64,000 bases of DNA, taken from positions 434,001 to 498,000 of the forward strand of contig JACJWG010000001.1 of the NCBI GenBank assembly GCA_020637235.1, in the 5' to 3' direction. Position numbers and translations under genes: made by a program. Origin of the DNA: Acidimicrobiaceae bacterium (lineage in GTDB: Bacteria; Actinomycetota; Acidimicrobiia; Acidimicrobiales; Ilumatobacteraceae). Positions within the stretch are counted from its first letter, which is position 1. Every line of letters begins with the position of its first letter. Below are positions 28,946 to 36,850 of this stretch, piece after piece. The notes beneath the pieces are model-generated. The model was not told the origin of the DNA. It was given only the letters and a program-made list of their open reading frames with translations, and ran no database searches.

Positions 28946-29392
28946 TCAGCCGGCGAGGCGTTCGAGGACGAACACCGGGATGACGCGGCTCGTCTTCGCG
29001 GCGTAGTCGTGGAAGAACGGCATGCGCTCGGCCTGCTGGTCGAACAGGCGCTGTCGCTCGTCGCCGTGGGCTTCTCGGGCGCGGGCCCGGTACGTGTCGG
29101 TGCCGACCTCGACGGTGACGTCGGGGTTCGCGACCAGGTTGTGGTACCAGGCCGGGTTCGACGGGGCGCCGCCCATCGACGCGATGATCACGACGTCGCC
29201 GGCCGGACGACCGTCCGTCGACGCATCGGTGGTGCTGTGCACGAGTGGCGTGGTGCGCTCGACGCCGCTCTTGGCCCCACGATGGGTGACGAGCACCATC
29301 GGCATGCCCTCGAAGTTGCCGCCGCAAACGCCGCCGTTCGCACGGAACTCGGCGATCACGCGAGCGTTGAAGTCGTCGTTCGGTCCAGCCAT
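28946..29392 (-). CDS. Deazaflavin (F420)-dependent nitroreductase family protein
   Basis: 148 residues of the DDN/Rv3547-like split beta-barrel family. Typical features are FEGMPMVLVTHRGAKSG, ERTTPLV, VVIIASMGGAPSNPAWYHNL and FVLERL. The basic loop HRGAKSG binds the F420 phosphate in homologues. Members reduce enones, quinones or nitro compounds with F420H2. ATG 29392 is chosen because TAGCGT lies 7 nt upstream; an in-frame ATG at 29431 exists. The gap to the OYE/FadH gene is only 2 bp, so the F420 enzyme and the OYE enzyme are probably co-translated and may act on the same class of alkene. Confidence 0.87.
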   Translation of the reverse strand: MAGPNDDFNARVIAEFRANGGVCGGNFEGMPMVLVTHRGAKSGVERTTPLVHSTTDASTDGRPAGDVVIIASMGGAPSNPAWYHNLVANPDVTVEVGTDTYRARAREAHGDERQRLFDQQAERMPFFHDYAAKTSRVIPVFVLERLAG

Positions 29393-29446
29393 GCCGGCGA
29401 CGCTACCCGCGCGGTGCCCCGTGATGCCCATGCGGTCGGGCGTCGG

Positions 29447-30028
29447 CTACGACCGGCGAGAGGCCGACAGCTCGCGGCCCTGGGCGAGCCGCTTGATGTT
29501 GTCACTGTGGCGCAGCAGGACGAGTGCAGCGAGCGCCGTGGTGGCCACCACCTCCCACGCGGGGCTGCCGTCGAGTGCGACGCCGATCGGCAGGCCGAGG
29601 GCGATCGCGAGCGAGCCGAGCGACGCCTTGCCCGACAGCTTGCGGACCGCGACCCAGATCGCGAGGAGCACGAGGAAGACCACGAGGTGCAGCACGACCA
29701 TCGCGCCGCCGACGGTGGCCACCCCCTTGCCGCCGACGAACCGGCGAGTGACCGGGTACATGTGGCCGAGCACGGCGGCGGCCACCAGCACGTAGGTCGC
29801 CTTGGGCTCGTCGAGCGCGAGGCCGACGAGCGCGGGGATCGCGCCTTTCAGCCCGTCGAGGACGAACACGAGCACGCCCCACGCCGTGCCGAGGGTGCGG
29901 GCGACGTTCGATGCACCCGGGTTGCGCGAGCCGACCGCGGTGATGTCGACGCCCTTCGACCGGGCGACCATGACGGCGCTCGGGAAGGTGCCGAGCAGAT
30001 AGGCGATCGGCACCAGTCCCCACACCAT
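29447..30028 (-). CDS. plsY: Acyl-phosphate:glycerol-3-phosphate acyltransferase
   Basis: 193 residues. It moves an acyl group from acyl-phosphate to glycerol-3-phosphate at the membrane, the first committed step of phospholipid synthesis in most bacteria. The three family motifs are present: SRNPGASNVAR (usual GSGNPGATN), GGKGVAT, and GHMYPVTRRF (GHxFPxxxxF). Five hydrophobic segments fit the family topology. TACAGT lies 7 nt before the ATG. The gene interrupts the usual mycofactocin gene order: it sits 67 bp after mftC, where mftD would be expected. Confidence 0.9.
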   Translation of the reverse strand: MVWGLVPIAYLLGTFPSAVMVARSKGVDITAVGSRNPGASNVARTLGTAWGVLVFVLDGLKGAIPALVGLALDEPKATYVLVAAAVLGHMYPVTRRFVGGKGVATVGGAMVVLHLVVFLVLLAIWVAVRKLSGKASLGSLAIALGLPIGVALDGSPAWEVVATTALAALVLLRHSDNIKRLAQGRELSASRRS

Positions 30029-30095
30029 GGTGCGTACTGTACGCAGCCGGTTCCCGAGGTCAGGGGTTCGCCGGGTGGCCGTCGGACCGTGCGCG

Positions 30096-31241
30096 TCAGT
30101 TGCCGGCGACGGGGATGAGCTTGCGGGTGAGCGTGACCGGCTTGCTGTGGTCCATCGCCGGCCTCGGGGTGAGCGCGACGTCGACCTGCGACAGCGCGCC
30201 GTCGGCGGCACCGCCGACGCACTCGGGGTCGGGGCCGTCGAGCGGCAGCCCGGTGAAGAACTTCGCTGCCATGCACCCGCCCTGGCAGGCGTTCCAGCTG
30301 CCACAGCTGGCGCAGGCCCCGGCCGACTGCGGCTCGCGCAGGTCGGTGAAGAGCGCGCTGTGCTTCCACACCTCGGTGAAGCCACCGGCATCGCGCACCG
30401 AACCGGCCTTGAACTCGTCGTGGATGACGAACGGGCAGGCGTACACGTCGCCGATCGGGTCGATGAGGCACACCACGCGACCCGCTCCGCACATGTTGAG
30501 CCCGGGCAGCGAGTCGCCGAGCGCGTTGAGGTGGAAGAACGAGTCGCCGGTGAGCACCTGCTCGCCGTTGGCCATCAGCCAGTCGTAGATCTGGCGCTGC
30601 TGGGCGTTGGTGGGGTGCAGTTCGTGCCAGGTGTCGGCGCCGCGTCCGCTCGGGCGCAGGCGGGTGATGCGCAGCTGCGCGCCGTAGCTGTCGGCGAGCG
30701 CCTTGAACTCGTCGAGCTGGTCGACGTTGTGGCGGGTGACGACGACGCTGATCTTGAACGGGCCGTTGCGCTCGACGAAGCCGGCGTCGCGCAGGTGGTC
30801 CATCGCCCGGATCGCGGTGTCGTAGCTGCCGGCGCCGCGCACGGCGTCGTTGGTGGCGGCGTCGGTGCCGTCGAGGCTGATCTGGATGTCTAGGTAGTCG
30901 AGCGCCGTGAGGCGGCGGGCCTTCTCGGCGTCGATGTACGCGCCGTTCGTGGAGAACTTCACGCCGATCCCACGACCGATCGCGTACTCGACGAGCTCGA
31001 AGAAGTCGCGGCGCACCATCGGTTCGCCGCCACCGATGTTGATGTAGAACACCTGCAGGTCGTGGAGTTCGTCGAGCACCCGCTTGGCCTCGTCGGTGCT
31101 CAGCTCGCGTGGATCGCGCTGGCCGCTCGACGACAGGCAGTGCACGCACGCCAGGTTGCAGGCGTACGTGAGCTCCCACGTGAGACAGATCGGGGCGTCG
31201 AGCCCGTGCTTCAGTTGGGCGACGAGGGACTCAGCGCTCAC
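30096..31241 (-). CDS. mftC: Mycofactocin radical SAM maturase MftC
   Basis: 381 residues from GTG 31241. The radical SAM motif is CNLACVHC (Cys 28, 32, 35), followed by GGGEPM for SAM binding. The C-terminal SPASM region holds auxiliary-cluster cysteines (NMCGAGRVVC, YACPF, CASCGSWNACQGGC). In characterised systems MftC, helped by MftB, oxidatively decarboxylates the C-terminal Tyr of MftA and then crosslinks it to the preceding Val. mftB lies directly upstream with an 11-bp overlap, and mftA before that, which makes the assignment firm. The family is usually about 370-400 residues. Confidence 0.96.
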   Translation of the reverse strand: MSAESLVAQLKHGLDAPICLTWELTYACNLACVHCLSSSGQRDPRELSTDEAKRVLDELHDLQVFYINIGGGEPMVRRDFFELVEYAIGRGIGVKFSTNGAYIDAEKARRLTALDYLDIQISLDGTDAATNDAVRGAGSYDTAIRAMDHLRDAGFVERNGPFKISVVVTRHNVDQLDEFKALADSYGAQLRITRLRPSGRGADTWHELHPTNAQQRQIYDWLMANGEQVLTGDSFFHLNALGDSLPGLNMCGAGRVVCLIDPIGDVYACPFVIHDEFKAGSVRDAGGFTEVWKHSALFTDLREPQSAGACASCGSWNACQGGCMAAKFFTGLPLDGPDPECVGGAADGALSQVDVALTPRPAMDHSKPVTLTRKLIPVAGN

Positions 31242-31509
31242 GGACGATCTCCGAGGTGGTGAGGGAGGCGAACGCCTTCGCGAAGCTCGGCCACCGGCTG
31301 GCAGCGATGCCGCACGCCTCGAGCGTGGCGGCGAGCGAGGGGTGGTCGGCGAGTGCCCGGCCGACGGTGACCATGTCGCGGTGTTTCAAGAACACGAGGC
31401 GGCGATTGCCGTAGTGGTAGGCGAGCGCGCCGAACGGTTCGGGCCGCAGCGCCACCTGGGGGTGCAGCTCCAGCGGGGTGTCGAGCACCCGGTCGGTCAC
31501 CTGCGTCAT
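31231..31509 (-). CDS. mftB: Mycofactocin precursor recognition protein MftB
   Basis: 92 residues. It is a RiPP recognition element of the PqqD-like fold that binds the MftA leader and presents it to MftC. Recognisable family sequence is HPQVALRPEPFGALAYHYGN followed by RRLVFLK. It begins 15 bp after the mftA stop codon and overlaps mftC by 11 bp, so translation of the two is coupled. Longer ORFs in other frames over the same bases are shadows. Confidence 0.93.
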   Translation of the reverse strand: MTQVTDRVLDTPLELHPQVALRPEPFGALAYHYGNRRLVFLKHRDMVTVGRALADHPSLAATLEACGIAASRWPSFAKAFASLTTSEIVRER

Positions 31510-31524
31510 CGAGGGTGGCGGGCG

Positions 31525-31632
31525 TCAGTAGACGCCGCACATGCCGTCGATCGAGATCTCCTCGACGAGCAGCTCGTCCTCGACGAGCTCGACGGACTCC
31601 TGGCTGGCGGTCTGGACGGTCTCCTGCTCCAT
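31525..31632 (-). CDS. mftA: Mycofactocin precursor peptide MftA
   Basis: 35 residues. It starts MEQETVQTASQESVELVEDE and ends in the family's invariant core IDGMCGVY, whose Val-Tyr pair becomes the redox cofactor after decarboxylation, crosslinking and trimming. The acidic leader (VEDELLVEEISIDG) is what MftB binds. The ATG at 31632 has TACGCT 7 nt upstream, suggesting a leaderless transcript; no Shine-Dalgarno sequence is visible. It is the first gene of an eleven-gene minus-strand run and is divergent from the HelD-type helicase gene. Confidence 0.97.
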   Translation of the reverse strand: MEQETVQTASQESVELVEDELLVEEISIDGMCGVY

Positions 31633-31651
31633 GACCGCGAGCGTAGCGCCC

Positions 31652-31719
31652 CTGCCCCCACTGCGTTCTGGTCGCGCATCGTCACGGAAATCGAGAAGAT
31701 GCGCGACCGGAAGGGGCAG
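31652..31719. promoter_or_regulatory. Nested inverted repeats between mftA and the helD-like gene
   Basis: The 103-bp divergent gap holds a perfect 11-bp inverted repeat (GGTCGCGCATC at 31670-31680 and GATGCGCGACC at 31698-31708, 17-bp spacer), flanked by a 7-bp pair (CTGCCCC at 31652-31658 and GGGGCAG at 31713-31719). The mftA -10 box is at 31640-31645 and the helD-like one at 31720-31725, so the repeats lie between both promoters. A TetR-type regulator (MftR in mycobacteria) would be a natural candidate to bind here, but no such gene is in the window. Confidence 0.45.
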
Positions 31720-31735
31720 TAGCGTCGACGTCCCT

Positions 31736-33685
31736 GTGTCGACGCCCGATCCGTTCCCCGAGCTCCACGTCGAGCGTGACCGCCTGGCGTTCTCGCGTGC
31801 CTGCCGCGACGCGATGATCGAACGCTTCTCGTCCGTCGACCCCGACGCGTCGGCCGACGAGATCACCAAGGAATACGTCGAGGTGACCGTCGCCGAGGCG
31901 CTCGACGACCTGCGCACGCCCGGTGCCGGGGAGTTCTTCGGACGCATCACCGAGGACGCCCCGGTGGGGGCGGTGCGCGACACCTGGTACATCGGGCGCC
32001 GCCACATCGAGGACGAGGCGCACGAGCCGGTGGTGGTGGACTGGCGGGCGCCGATCGCTGCGCCCTTCTACCGCGCCACCGGCGTCGACCCGCTCGGCCT
32101 GGTGCACCGCCGCCGGTTCACCCTCGCCGACGGCGAGCTCCAGGCCTACCTCGACGAGCACCTCGACGATCCCGACGCGGCCGAGGCGGCGACCGGTGTG
32201 CCCGACCCGGTGCTGGCCGAGATCGGGGCCGCGCGCACGGGCGCGATGCGCGAGATCGTGGCCACGATCCAGGCCGAGCAGGACGTGGTGATCCGCGCCC
32301 CGATCGACCAGTGCCTGGTGGTGCAGGGCGGCCCGGGCACCGGCAAGACCGCGGTGGGCCTGCACCGTGCCGCCTACCTGCTGTTCGAGCACCGGCGCCG
32401 GCTGGTGCGCGACGGTGTGCTCGTGGTGGGGCCCAATGCGGTGTTCCTCGACTACATCGCGAACGTGTTGCCGAGCCTCGGCGAGCGCAGTGTGCAGCAG
32501 CGCACGGTCGGCGACCTGTGCATCCCGCGCCTCGACGAGATCACGGGCACCGACCCGGCCGACGTTCGCCGCGCCAAGGGCTCGGCCGAGATGCTCGCCG
32601 CGCTCGAAGGGGCCGTCATCCGGCACGTCACGTTGCCCACCGAGGCGGTGCGCCAGCCGTTCGGTGCGCGCACCCTGGTGTTCGAGGCCGACGAGGTCGG
32701 CGGGTGGATCCTCGCCGCACTCGACGGCAACCTGCCGGTCAACCGGCGCAAGGACTCGCTGAAGCCGATCGTCGACCGGGCGCTGTTGCAGCGCACCGGC
32801 TCCGACGGTGCGTACACCAAGGCCACCGAGCTGCGGAAGGTGCTGCAGAAGTGCTGGCCGGCGGTGCAACCGGTGAAGCTGGTCGATCAGCTGCTGCTCG
32901 AGCACGGCTTCGGCCCGGGCGGCAAGCGGCGCCGCTGGACCGTCGCCGACCAACTGCTCGTCGACGAGGCCAACACCTTGCTGAACGGCACGCCGTTCAC
33001 CTATGGGCACGTCGTGGTCGACGAGGCGCAGGATCACTCGGCGGTTGCGCTGCGGGTGATCGGACGGCGCAGCCCCACCGGGTCGATGACCGTGCTCGGC
33101 GACCTGGCGCAGAGCACCACCCCGGCGGGCCAGGACGACTGGGACGTCGCGCTCGGCCACCTCACTCGCGCCGCTGGATCGGTCGCTCACCTCACCATCG
33201 GCTACCGCGTACCGGGCCCGATCCTCGACGTCGCGAATCGGCTGCTGCCGTACACCGGCGTGTCCACCGTGGCCAGCACCAGCGTGCGGGTCGAGGGCGA
33301 TGCGCCCGTGGTGGTGGAGGTGTCGAGCGACGACCTCGCCCGGCGTGTGGCCGACGAGGTGGTGGCCGTGCGCCATCGTCACCACAACACCGGTGTGGTG
33401 GCGCCCGAGCGGCTGGTGCCGGCGCTCGCCGAGGCGCTCGCCGAACGCAACCTGCGGGTGGCCACCCGTGTGCAGCACCTGGAGCGCGACGAGGTGCCGA
33501 TCTTCGGGGCCGAGGCGGTGAAGGGTCTCGAGTTCGACGGCGTCGTCGTCGTGAACCCGGCCGAGATCGTCGCCGACGGTGGGCCGCACCGAGGCGCTCG
33601 CCTGCTGTACGTGGCGATGACCCGCGCCGTGCAGGTGCTGCACCTCGTGAGCGATCGACCGTTGCCGGCCGAACTGGTCGGCTGA
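31736..33685 (+). CDS. HelD/HelR-type UvrD-like helicase
   Basis: 649 residues from GTG 31736 (TAGCGT 10 nt upstream). An N-terminal antiparallel coiled-coil arm (about 1-75) precedes the marker segment TWYIGRRHIEDEAHEPVVVD, typical of the RNA-polymerase-associated HelD group. Walker A is GGPGTGKTA and Walker B is VVDEAQD. The C-terminal RecA-like domain carries GLEFDGVVVV and YVAMTRA. HelD proteins use ATP to release stalled RNA polymerase, and actinobacterial HelR members give rifamycin resistance. This one is shorter than the roughly 730-residue mycobacterial HelD. Divergent from mftA; no functional link to mycofactocin is known. Confidence 0.87.
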   Translation: MSTPDPFPELHVERDRLAFSRACRDAMIERFSSVDPDASADEITKEYVEVTVAEALDDLRTPGAGEFFGRITEDAPVGAVRDTWYIGRRHIEDEAHEPVVVDWRAPIAAPFYRATGVDPLGLVHRRRFTLADGELQAYLDEHLDDPDAAEAATGVPDPVLAEIGAARTGAMREIVATIQAEQDVVIRAPIDQCLVVQGGPGTGKTAVGLHRAAYLLFEHRRRLVRDGVLVVGPNAVFLDYIANVLPSLGERSVQQRTVGDLCIPRLDEITGTDPADVRRAKGSAEMLAALEGAVIRHVTLPTEAVRQPFGARTLVFEADEVGGWILAALDGNLPVNRRKDSLKPIVDRALLQRTGSDGAYTKATELRKVLQKCWPAVQPVKLVDQLLLEHGFGPGGKRRRWTVADQLLVDEANTLLNGTPFTYGHVVVDEAQDHSAVALRVIGRRSPTGSMTVLGDLAQSTTPAGQDDWDVALGHLTRAAGSVAHLTIGYRVPGPILDVANRLLPYTGVSTVASTSVRVEGDAPVVVEVSSDDLARRVADEVVAVRHRHHNTGVVAPERLVPALAEALAERNLRVATRVQHLERDEVPIFGAEAVKGLEFDGVVVVNPAEIVADGGPHRGARLLYVAMTRAVQVLHLVSDRPLPAELVG

Positions 33686-33795
33686 ACGCGCGCGTCGCCT
33701 CGGGGGCGCGCAGTTCTCGACTCGTTGCGACAACCGCGCAGTCGACTGGCTAACGTCGGCCGCGCAACGTCGCATCGAGACCTGGGGGGTCCACC

Positions 33796-34905
33796 GTGAA
33801 GACCAAGGCCGCCGTTCTGTGGGAAGTCAACCAGCCCTGGAGCATCGAAGAAGTCGAACTCGATCCGCCGGGCCCGGGTGAGGTGCTGGTGAAGATCGCC
33901 GCCAGCGGGATGTGCCACTCCGACGAACACCTCGTCACCGGCGACCTGCCGTTCGCACTGCCGATCATCGGCGGTCACGAGGGCGGCGGCGTCGTCCAGG
34001 AGGTCGGCGAAGGCGTCAGCTGGCTGGCCCCCGGCGACCACGTCGTGTTCGGATTCATCCCGAGCTGCGGCCGCTGCCCGAGCTGCTCGACGGGTCACCA
34101 GAACCTGTGCGACCTCGGCGCCCTGCTCGGCCTCGGCCGCCAGGTCGACGGCACCGCCCGCCATCATGCGAAGGGCCAGGACCTCGGTCTCATGTGCATG
34201 CTCGGCACCTTCGCCCATCACACCGTGGTGAACGAGGCGAGCTGCATCAAGATCGACAAGGACGTCCCGCTCGACCGCGCCTGCCTGCTCGGCTGTGGTG
34301 TCGTGACCGGCTGGGGCTCGGCCGTCTACGCAGCCGAGGTGTCGCCCGGCGACACCGTCGCCGTCGTGGGCGTCGGTGGCATCGGTGCCAACGCCATCCA
34401 GGGAGCGAAGCTCGCCGGCGCGAAGCGCGTCATCGCGATCGACCCGGTGGAGTTCAAGCGCGAGAAGGCGATGGAGTTCGGTGCCACGCACACGTTCTCG
34501 TCGCTCGAGGAGGCGCTGCCCGGCATCCAGGAGCTCACCTGGGGCACGATGGCCAACAAGGTGATCATGACCATGGGCGTCGGCTCGGGCGAGGTGATCG
34601 GCCAGGCGATGGCGATCGCGTCGAAGCGTGGCCGCGTGGTCGTCACCAACATCCACCCCGCACTCGAGTACTCGGCGTCGATGAGCCTGCTCGACCTCAC
34701 GTTGATGGAGAAGCAGCTCGTCGGTTCGCTCTTCGGTTCGGGCAACCCGCGTGCCGACATCCCGAAGCTGATCGGCCTCTACCGTGAGGGTCAGCTCGAC
34801 CTCGACGGTCTCGTCACCAACGAGTACCCGTTGGAAGGCGTCAACGACGGGTACGAGGCGATGCGCGCGGGCACCAACATCCGCGGCGTGCTGAAGTACG
34901 ACTGA
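33796..34905 (+). CDS. NDMA-dependent alcohol dehydrogenase, zinc type
   Basis: 369 residues of the zinc medium-chain dehydrogenase family, in the branch called NDMA-dependent alcohol dehydrogenase (AdhX/Rxyl_3153 type). Catalytic zinc ligands are the Cys in GMCHSDEH and the His-Glu in GGHEGGG; structural zinc cysteines are in CGRCPSCSTGHQNLC. VVGVGGIGANAIQGAK binds the nicotinamide cofactor. In this branch NAD is tightly held and is re-oxidised by mycofactocin, with the dye NDMA as an artificial acceptor. The mft genes 2 kb away support this. GGGGGG 6-11 nt before the start is the ribosome site. Its stop codon overlaps the MoxR start (TGATG), coupling the two. Confidence 0.92.
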   Translation: MKTKAAVLWEVNQPWSIEEVELDPPGPGEVLVKIAASGMCHSDEHLVTGDLPFALPIIGGHEGGGVVQEVGEGVSWLAPGDHVVFGFIPSCGRCPSCSTGHQNLCDLGALLGLGRQVDGTARHHAKGQDLGLMCMLGTFAHHTVVNEASCIKIDKDVPLDRACLLGCGVVTGWGSAVYAAEVSPGDTVAVVGVGGIGANAIQGAKLAGAKRVIAIDPVEFKREKAMEFGATHTFSSLEEALPGIQELTWGTMANKVIMTMGVGSGEVIGQAMAIASKRGRVVVTNIHPALEYSASMSLLDLTLMEKQLVGSLFGSGNPRADIPKLIGLYREGQLDLDGLVTNEYPLEGVNDGYEAMRAGTNIRGVLKYD

Positions 34906-35855
34906 TGTCGACCGACTCGGCGGGGCTGGTCGACCGCCTGCTCGGGCAGGTGGTCGGCCGTCGTCGCGAGCTCGAGCTCGTGGTCGCAGCGCTGGCGGCC
35001 GACCGGCACATCGTGCTGGAAGGGCCGCCGGGCACCGGGAAGAGCACCTTGCTGCGCGCGGTCGCGCACGCGCTCGGCATCGGGTTCGAGTTCGTCGAGG
35101 GCAATGCCGAGCTCACGCCGGCGCGTCTCGTCGGTCACTTCGATCCGGCCCGGGTGCTCACCGACGGCTACACGCCCGAGGTGTTCGTCGACGGCCCGCT
35201 GGTGACGGCGATGACCGACGGTGCGTTGCTGTACGTGGAGGAGATCAACCGGATCCCGGAAGAGACCCTCAACGTGTTGATCACGGTGATGTCGGAGCAG
35301 GAGCTCCACGTGCCGCGCCTCGGCAAGGTGGCCTGCGCGCCCGGGTTCCGGCTCGTCGCAGCGATGAACCCGTTCGACGCGGTGGGCACGGCCCGCATCT
35401 CGAGTGCGGTGTACGACCGCATGTGCCGGCTGTCGATGACGTACCAGTCGGCCCCCGACGAGGTGGCGATCGTGCAGCGCGAGATCGCTGCGCAGGGGGC
35501 CGCCGAGGTGGAGCCCGAGTGGCTCGGCAAGGTGGTCGAGTTGGTCCGTCGCACTCGCGATCACGCCGACCTGCGGGTCGGTTCGTCGGTGCGCGGGGCG
35601 ATCGACACCGCCCTCGTCACCGCGTCGCTCAGTTCGTTGCGGGGCCAGCCGATCACCCAGCCGAGCATCGGCCTCGACGCGGCGATCGTCGCCCTGTCGG
35701 GACGGGTACGCCTGCGCGAAGGCAGTCAGCGCACGCCCGAGGGGATCATCACCGAGTTGTGGGAGGAGCTGTTCGGTCGCGTCGCCGCCGACGGCGAGGG
35801 CTCGGGTGATGAGGGAAAAGCTGGCGCCCCGACTGGGGCCATCAGCTCCCCCTGA
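34905..35855 (+). CDS. MoxR-family AAA+ ATPase
   Basis: 316 residues. Walker A is GPPGTGKST (about 40-48), Walker B is LLYVEEINR, followed by sensor 1 (VAAMNPFD) and the arginine-finger region (SSAVYDRM). The C-terminal four-helix lid is complete, then a Gly/Glu-rich tail. MoxR proteins work with VWA-domain partners as chaperones that insert metal or activate enzymes, the classic case being methanol dehydrogenase. Here the start codon overlaps the stop of the NDMA-dependent alcohol dehydrogenase gene, and a VWA gene follows 44 bp later, so the three form one unit. That the ATPase serves the dehydrogenase is inference. Confidence 0.92.
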   Translation: MSTDSAGLVDRLLGQVVGRRRELELVVAALAADRHIVLEGPPGTGKSTLLRAVAHALGIGFEFVEGNAELTPARLVGHFDPARVLTDGYTPEVFVDGPLVTAMTDGALLYVEEINRIPEETLNVLITVMSEQELHVPRLGKVACAPGFRLVAAMNPFDAVGTARISSAVYDRMCRLSMTYQSAPDEVAIVQREIAAQGAAEVEPEWLGKVVELVRRTRDHADLRVGSSVRGAIDTALVTASLSSLRGQPITQPSIGLDAAIVALSGRVRLREGSQRTPEGIITELWEELFGRVAADGEGSGDEGKAGAPTGAISSP

Positions 35856-35899
35856 AGCAACCGCCGCGCGCCAAGGAGGGATCCGAGGCCGAGGAGGCG

Positions 35900-36790
35900 G
35901 TGGCCGACGCGCAGAAGAAGACCACGTCGCGACGCGAACTGGCGCGCAACCCGCGCTTCGAGCAGGTGTCGCCCGAGGTGGGCGAGCTCGACGAGGCCGC
36001 CGTCGACGAGTCGATGCGCGACGACCCCGACGAGACGATGGCGATGCTGGCCGACCTCACGGCGGCCACCGATCCGAAGCTCCGTGAGCTGGCCCGCCGG
36101 CTGGCCGGCCGGTTGTTCCTCGAGATCAGCCGCCGCGGCCCCACCCGCCCGAAGGGCGTCGGCAAGCTGGTCGAGCAGCGGTACCGGCCCGACGCGGGCG
36201 ACCTCGACATCGACGCGAGCATGGAGGCGATCGTCGACGCCGGCGGCGACCTGCGCCGGGTGGACGCCGAACGGCTGCGGGTGCGCGGTTGGGTGCAGCC
36301 GGGCACCGCGTTGTGCCTGATGGTCGATCGCAGCGGGTCGATGGGTGGCAAGCCGCTCGCGACGTCGGCGGTGGCGGCTGCTGCGGTGGCGTGGCGCGCG
36401 CCGGTCGACTACAGCGTGCTCGCCTTCGGCAAGGACGTCGTGGTGGCGAAGAGCCAGGACGTGATGAAGTCGGGCGAGCAGGTGGTGAACGACGTGCTCG
36501 CGCTGCGGGGCTTCGGGACCACCGACCTCAGTGGTGCGCTGCTGGTGGCGGGCGAGCAGCTCCGCCGTAGCCGTGCCGGTCGCAAGGTGGCGATCCTGCT
36601 GTCGGACTGCCGGGCCACGGTGGACGGTGACCCGGTGGCTGCGGCGAGCCAGCTCGACGAGCTGGTGATCGTCGCGCCGGAGGGCGACAGCGACGAGGCC
36701 GCGGCGTTCGCGAGGCGGGTGGGGGCCCGGCTCACCACGGTGCGCGGACCGAGCTCGGTGGTGGAGGCACTCACCGACGTACTCGGCTGA
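35900..36790 (+). CDS. VWA-domain protein, partner of the MoxR ATPase
   Basis: 296 residues from GTG 35900. The N-terminal part is charged and helical (ELARNPRFEQVSPEVGELDE). The VWA domain (about 130-296) has a complete MIDAS: DRSGS, the Thr in GFGTTDL, and the Asp in LLSDC, so it should bind a divalent metal and a client or the ATPase. The frame is open back to 35813 with good coding character (a CTG at 35852 is possible), so the true start may be upstream of the one given. It follows the MoxR gene in the standard MoxR-VWA order. Confidence 0.85.
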   Translation: MADAQKKTTSRRELARNPRFEQVSPEVGELDEAAVDESMRDDPDETMAMLADLTAATDPKLRELARRLAGRLFLEISRRGPTRPKGVGKLVEQRYRPDAGDLDIDASMEAIVDAGGDLRRVDAERLRVRGWVQPGTALCLMVDRSGSMGGKPLATSAVAAAAVAWRAPVDYSVLAFGKDVVVAKSQDVMKSGEQVVNDVLALRGFGTTDLSGALLVAGEQLRRSRAGRKVAILLSDCRATVDGDPVAAASQLDELVIVAPEGDSDEAAAFARRVGARLTTVRGPSSVVEALTDVLG

Positions 36791-36850
36791 ATCAGCCGGG
36801 TCGGGTGCGTCGCGATCGCCGCGGTCGTCGGACGCGCCGGGTTCGTCGGC

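Noticed and set aside
27075..31632. The class III aminotransferase and OYE enzyme as dedicated mycofactocin tailoring enzymes
   Set aside because: No known mycofactocin step needs a transaminase, and the OYE families near mft operons are thought to be users and not makers. Kept only as neighbourhood observations.
35806..36087. Plus-strand frame starting MMREKLAPRLG at the end of the MoxR gene
   Set aside because: It is the wrong frame for the VWA protein and becomes Gly/Arg-rich immediately; the VWA frame at 35900 carries the MIDAS motifs.
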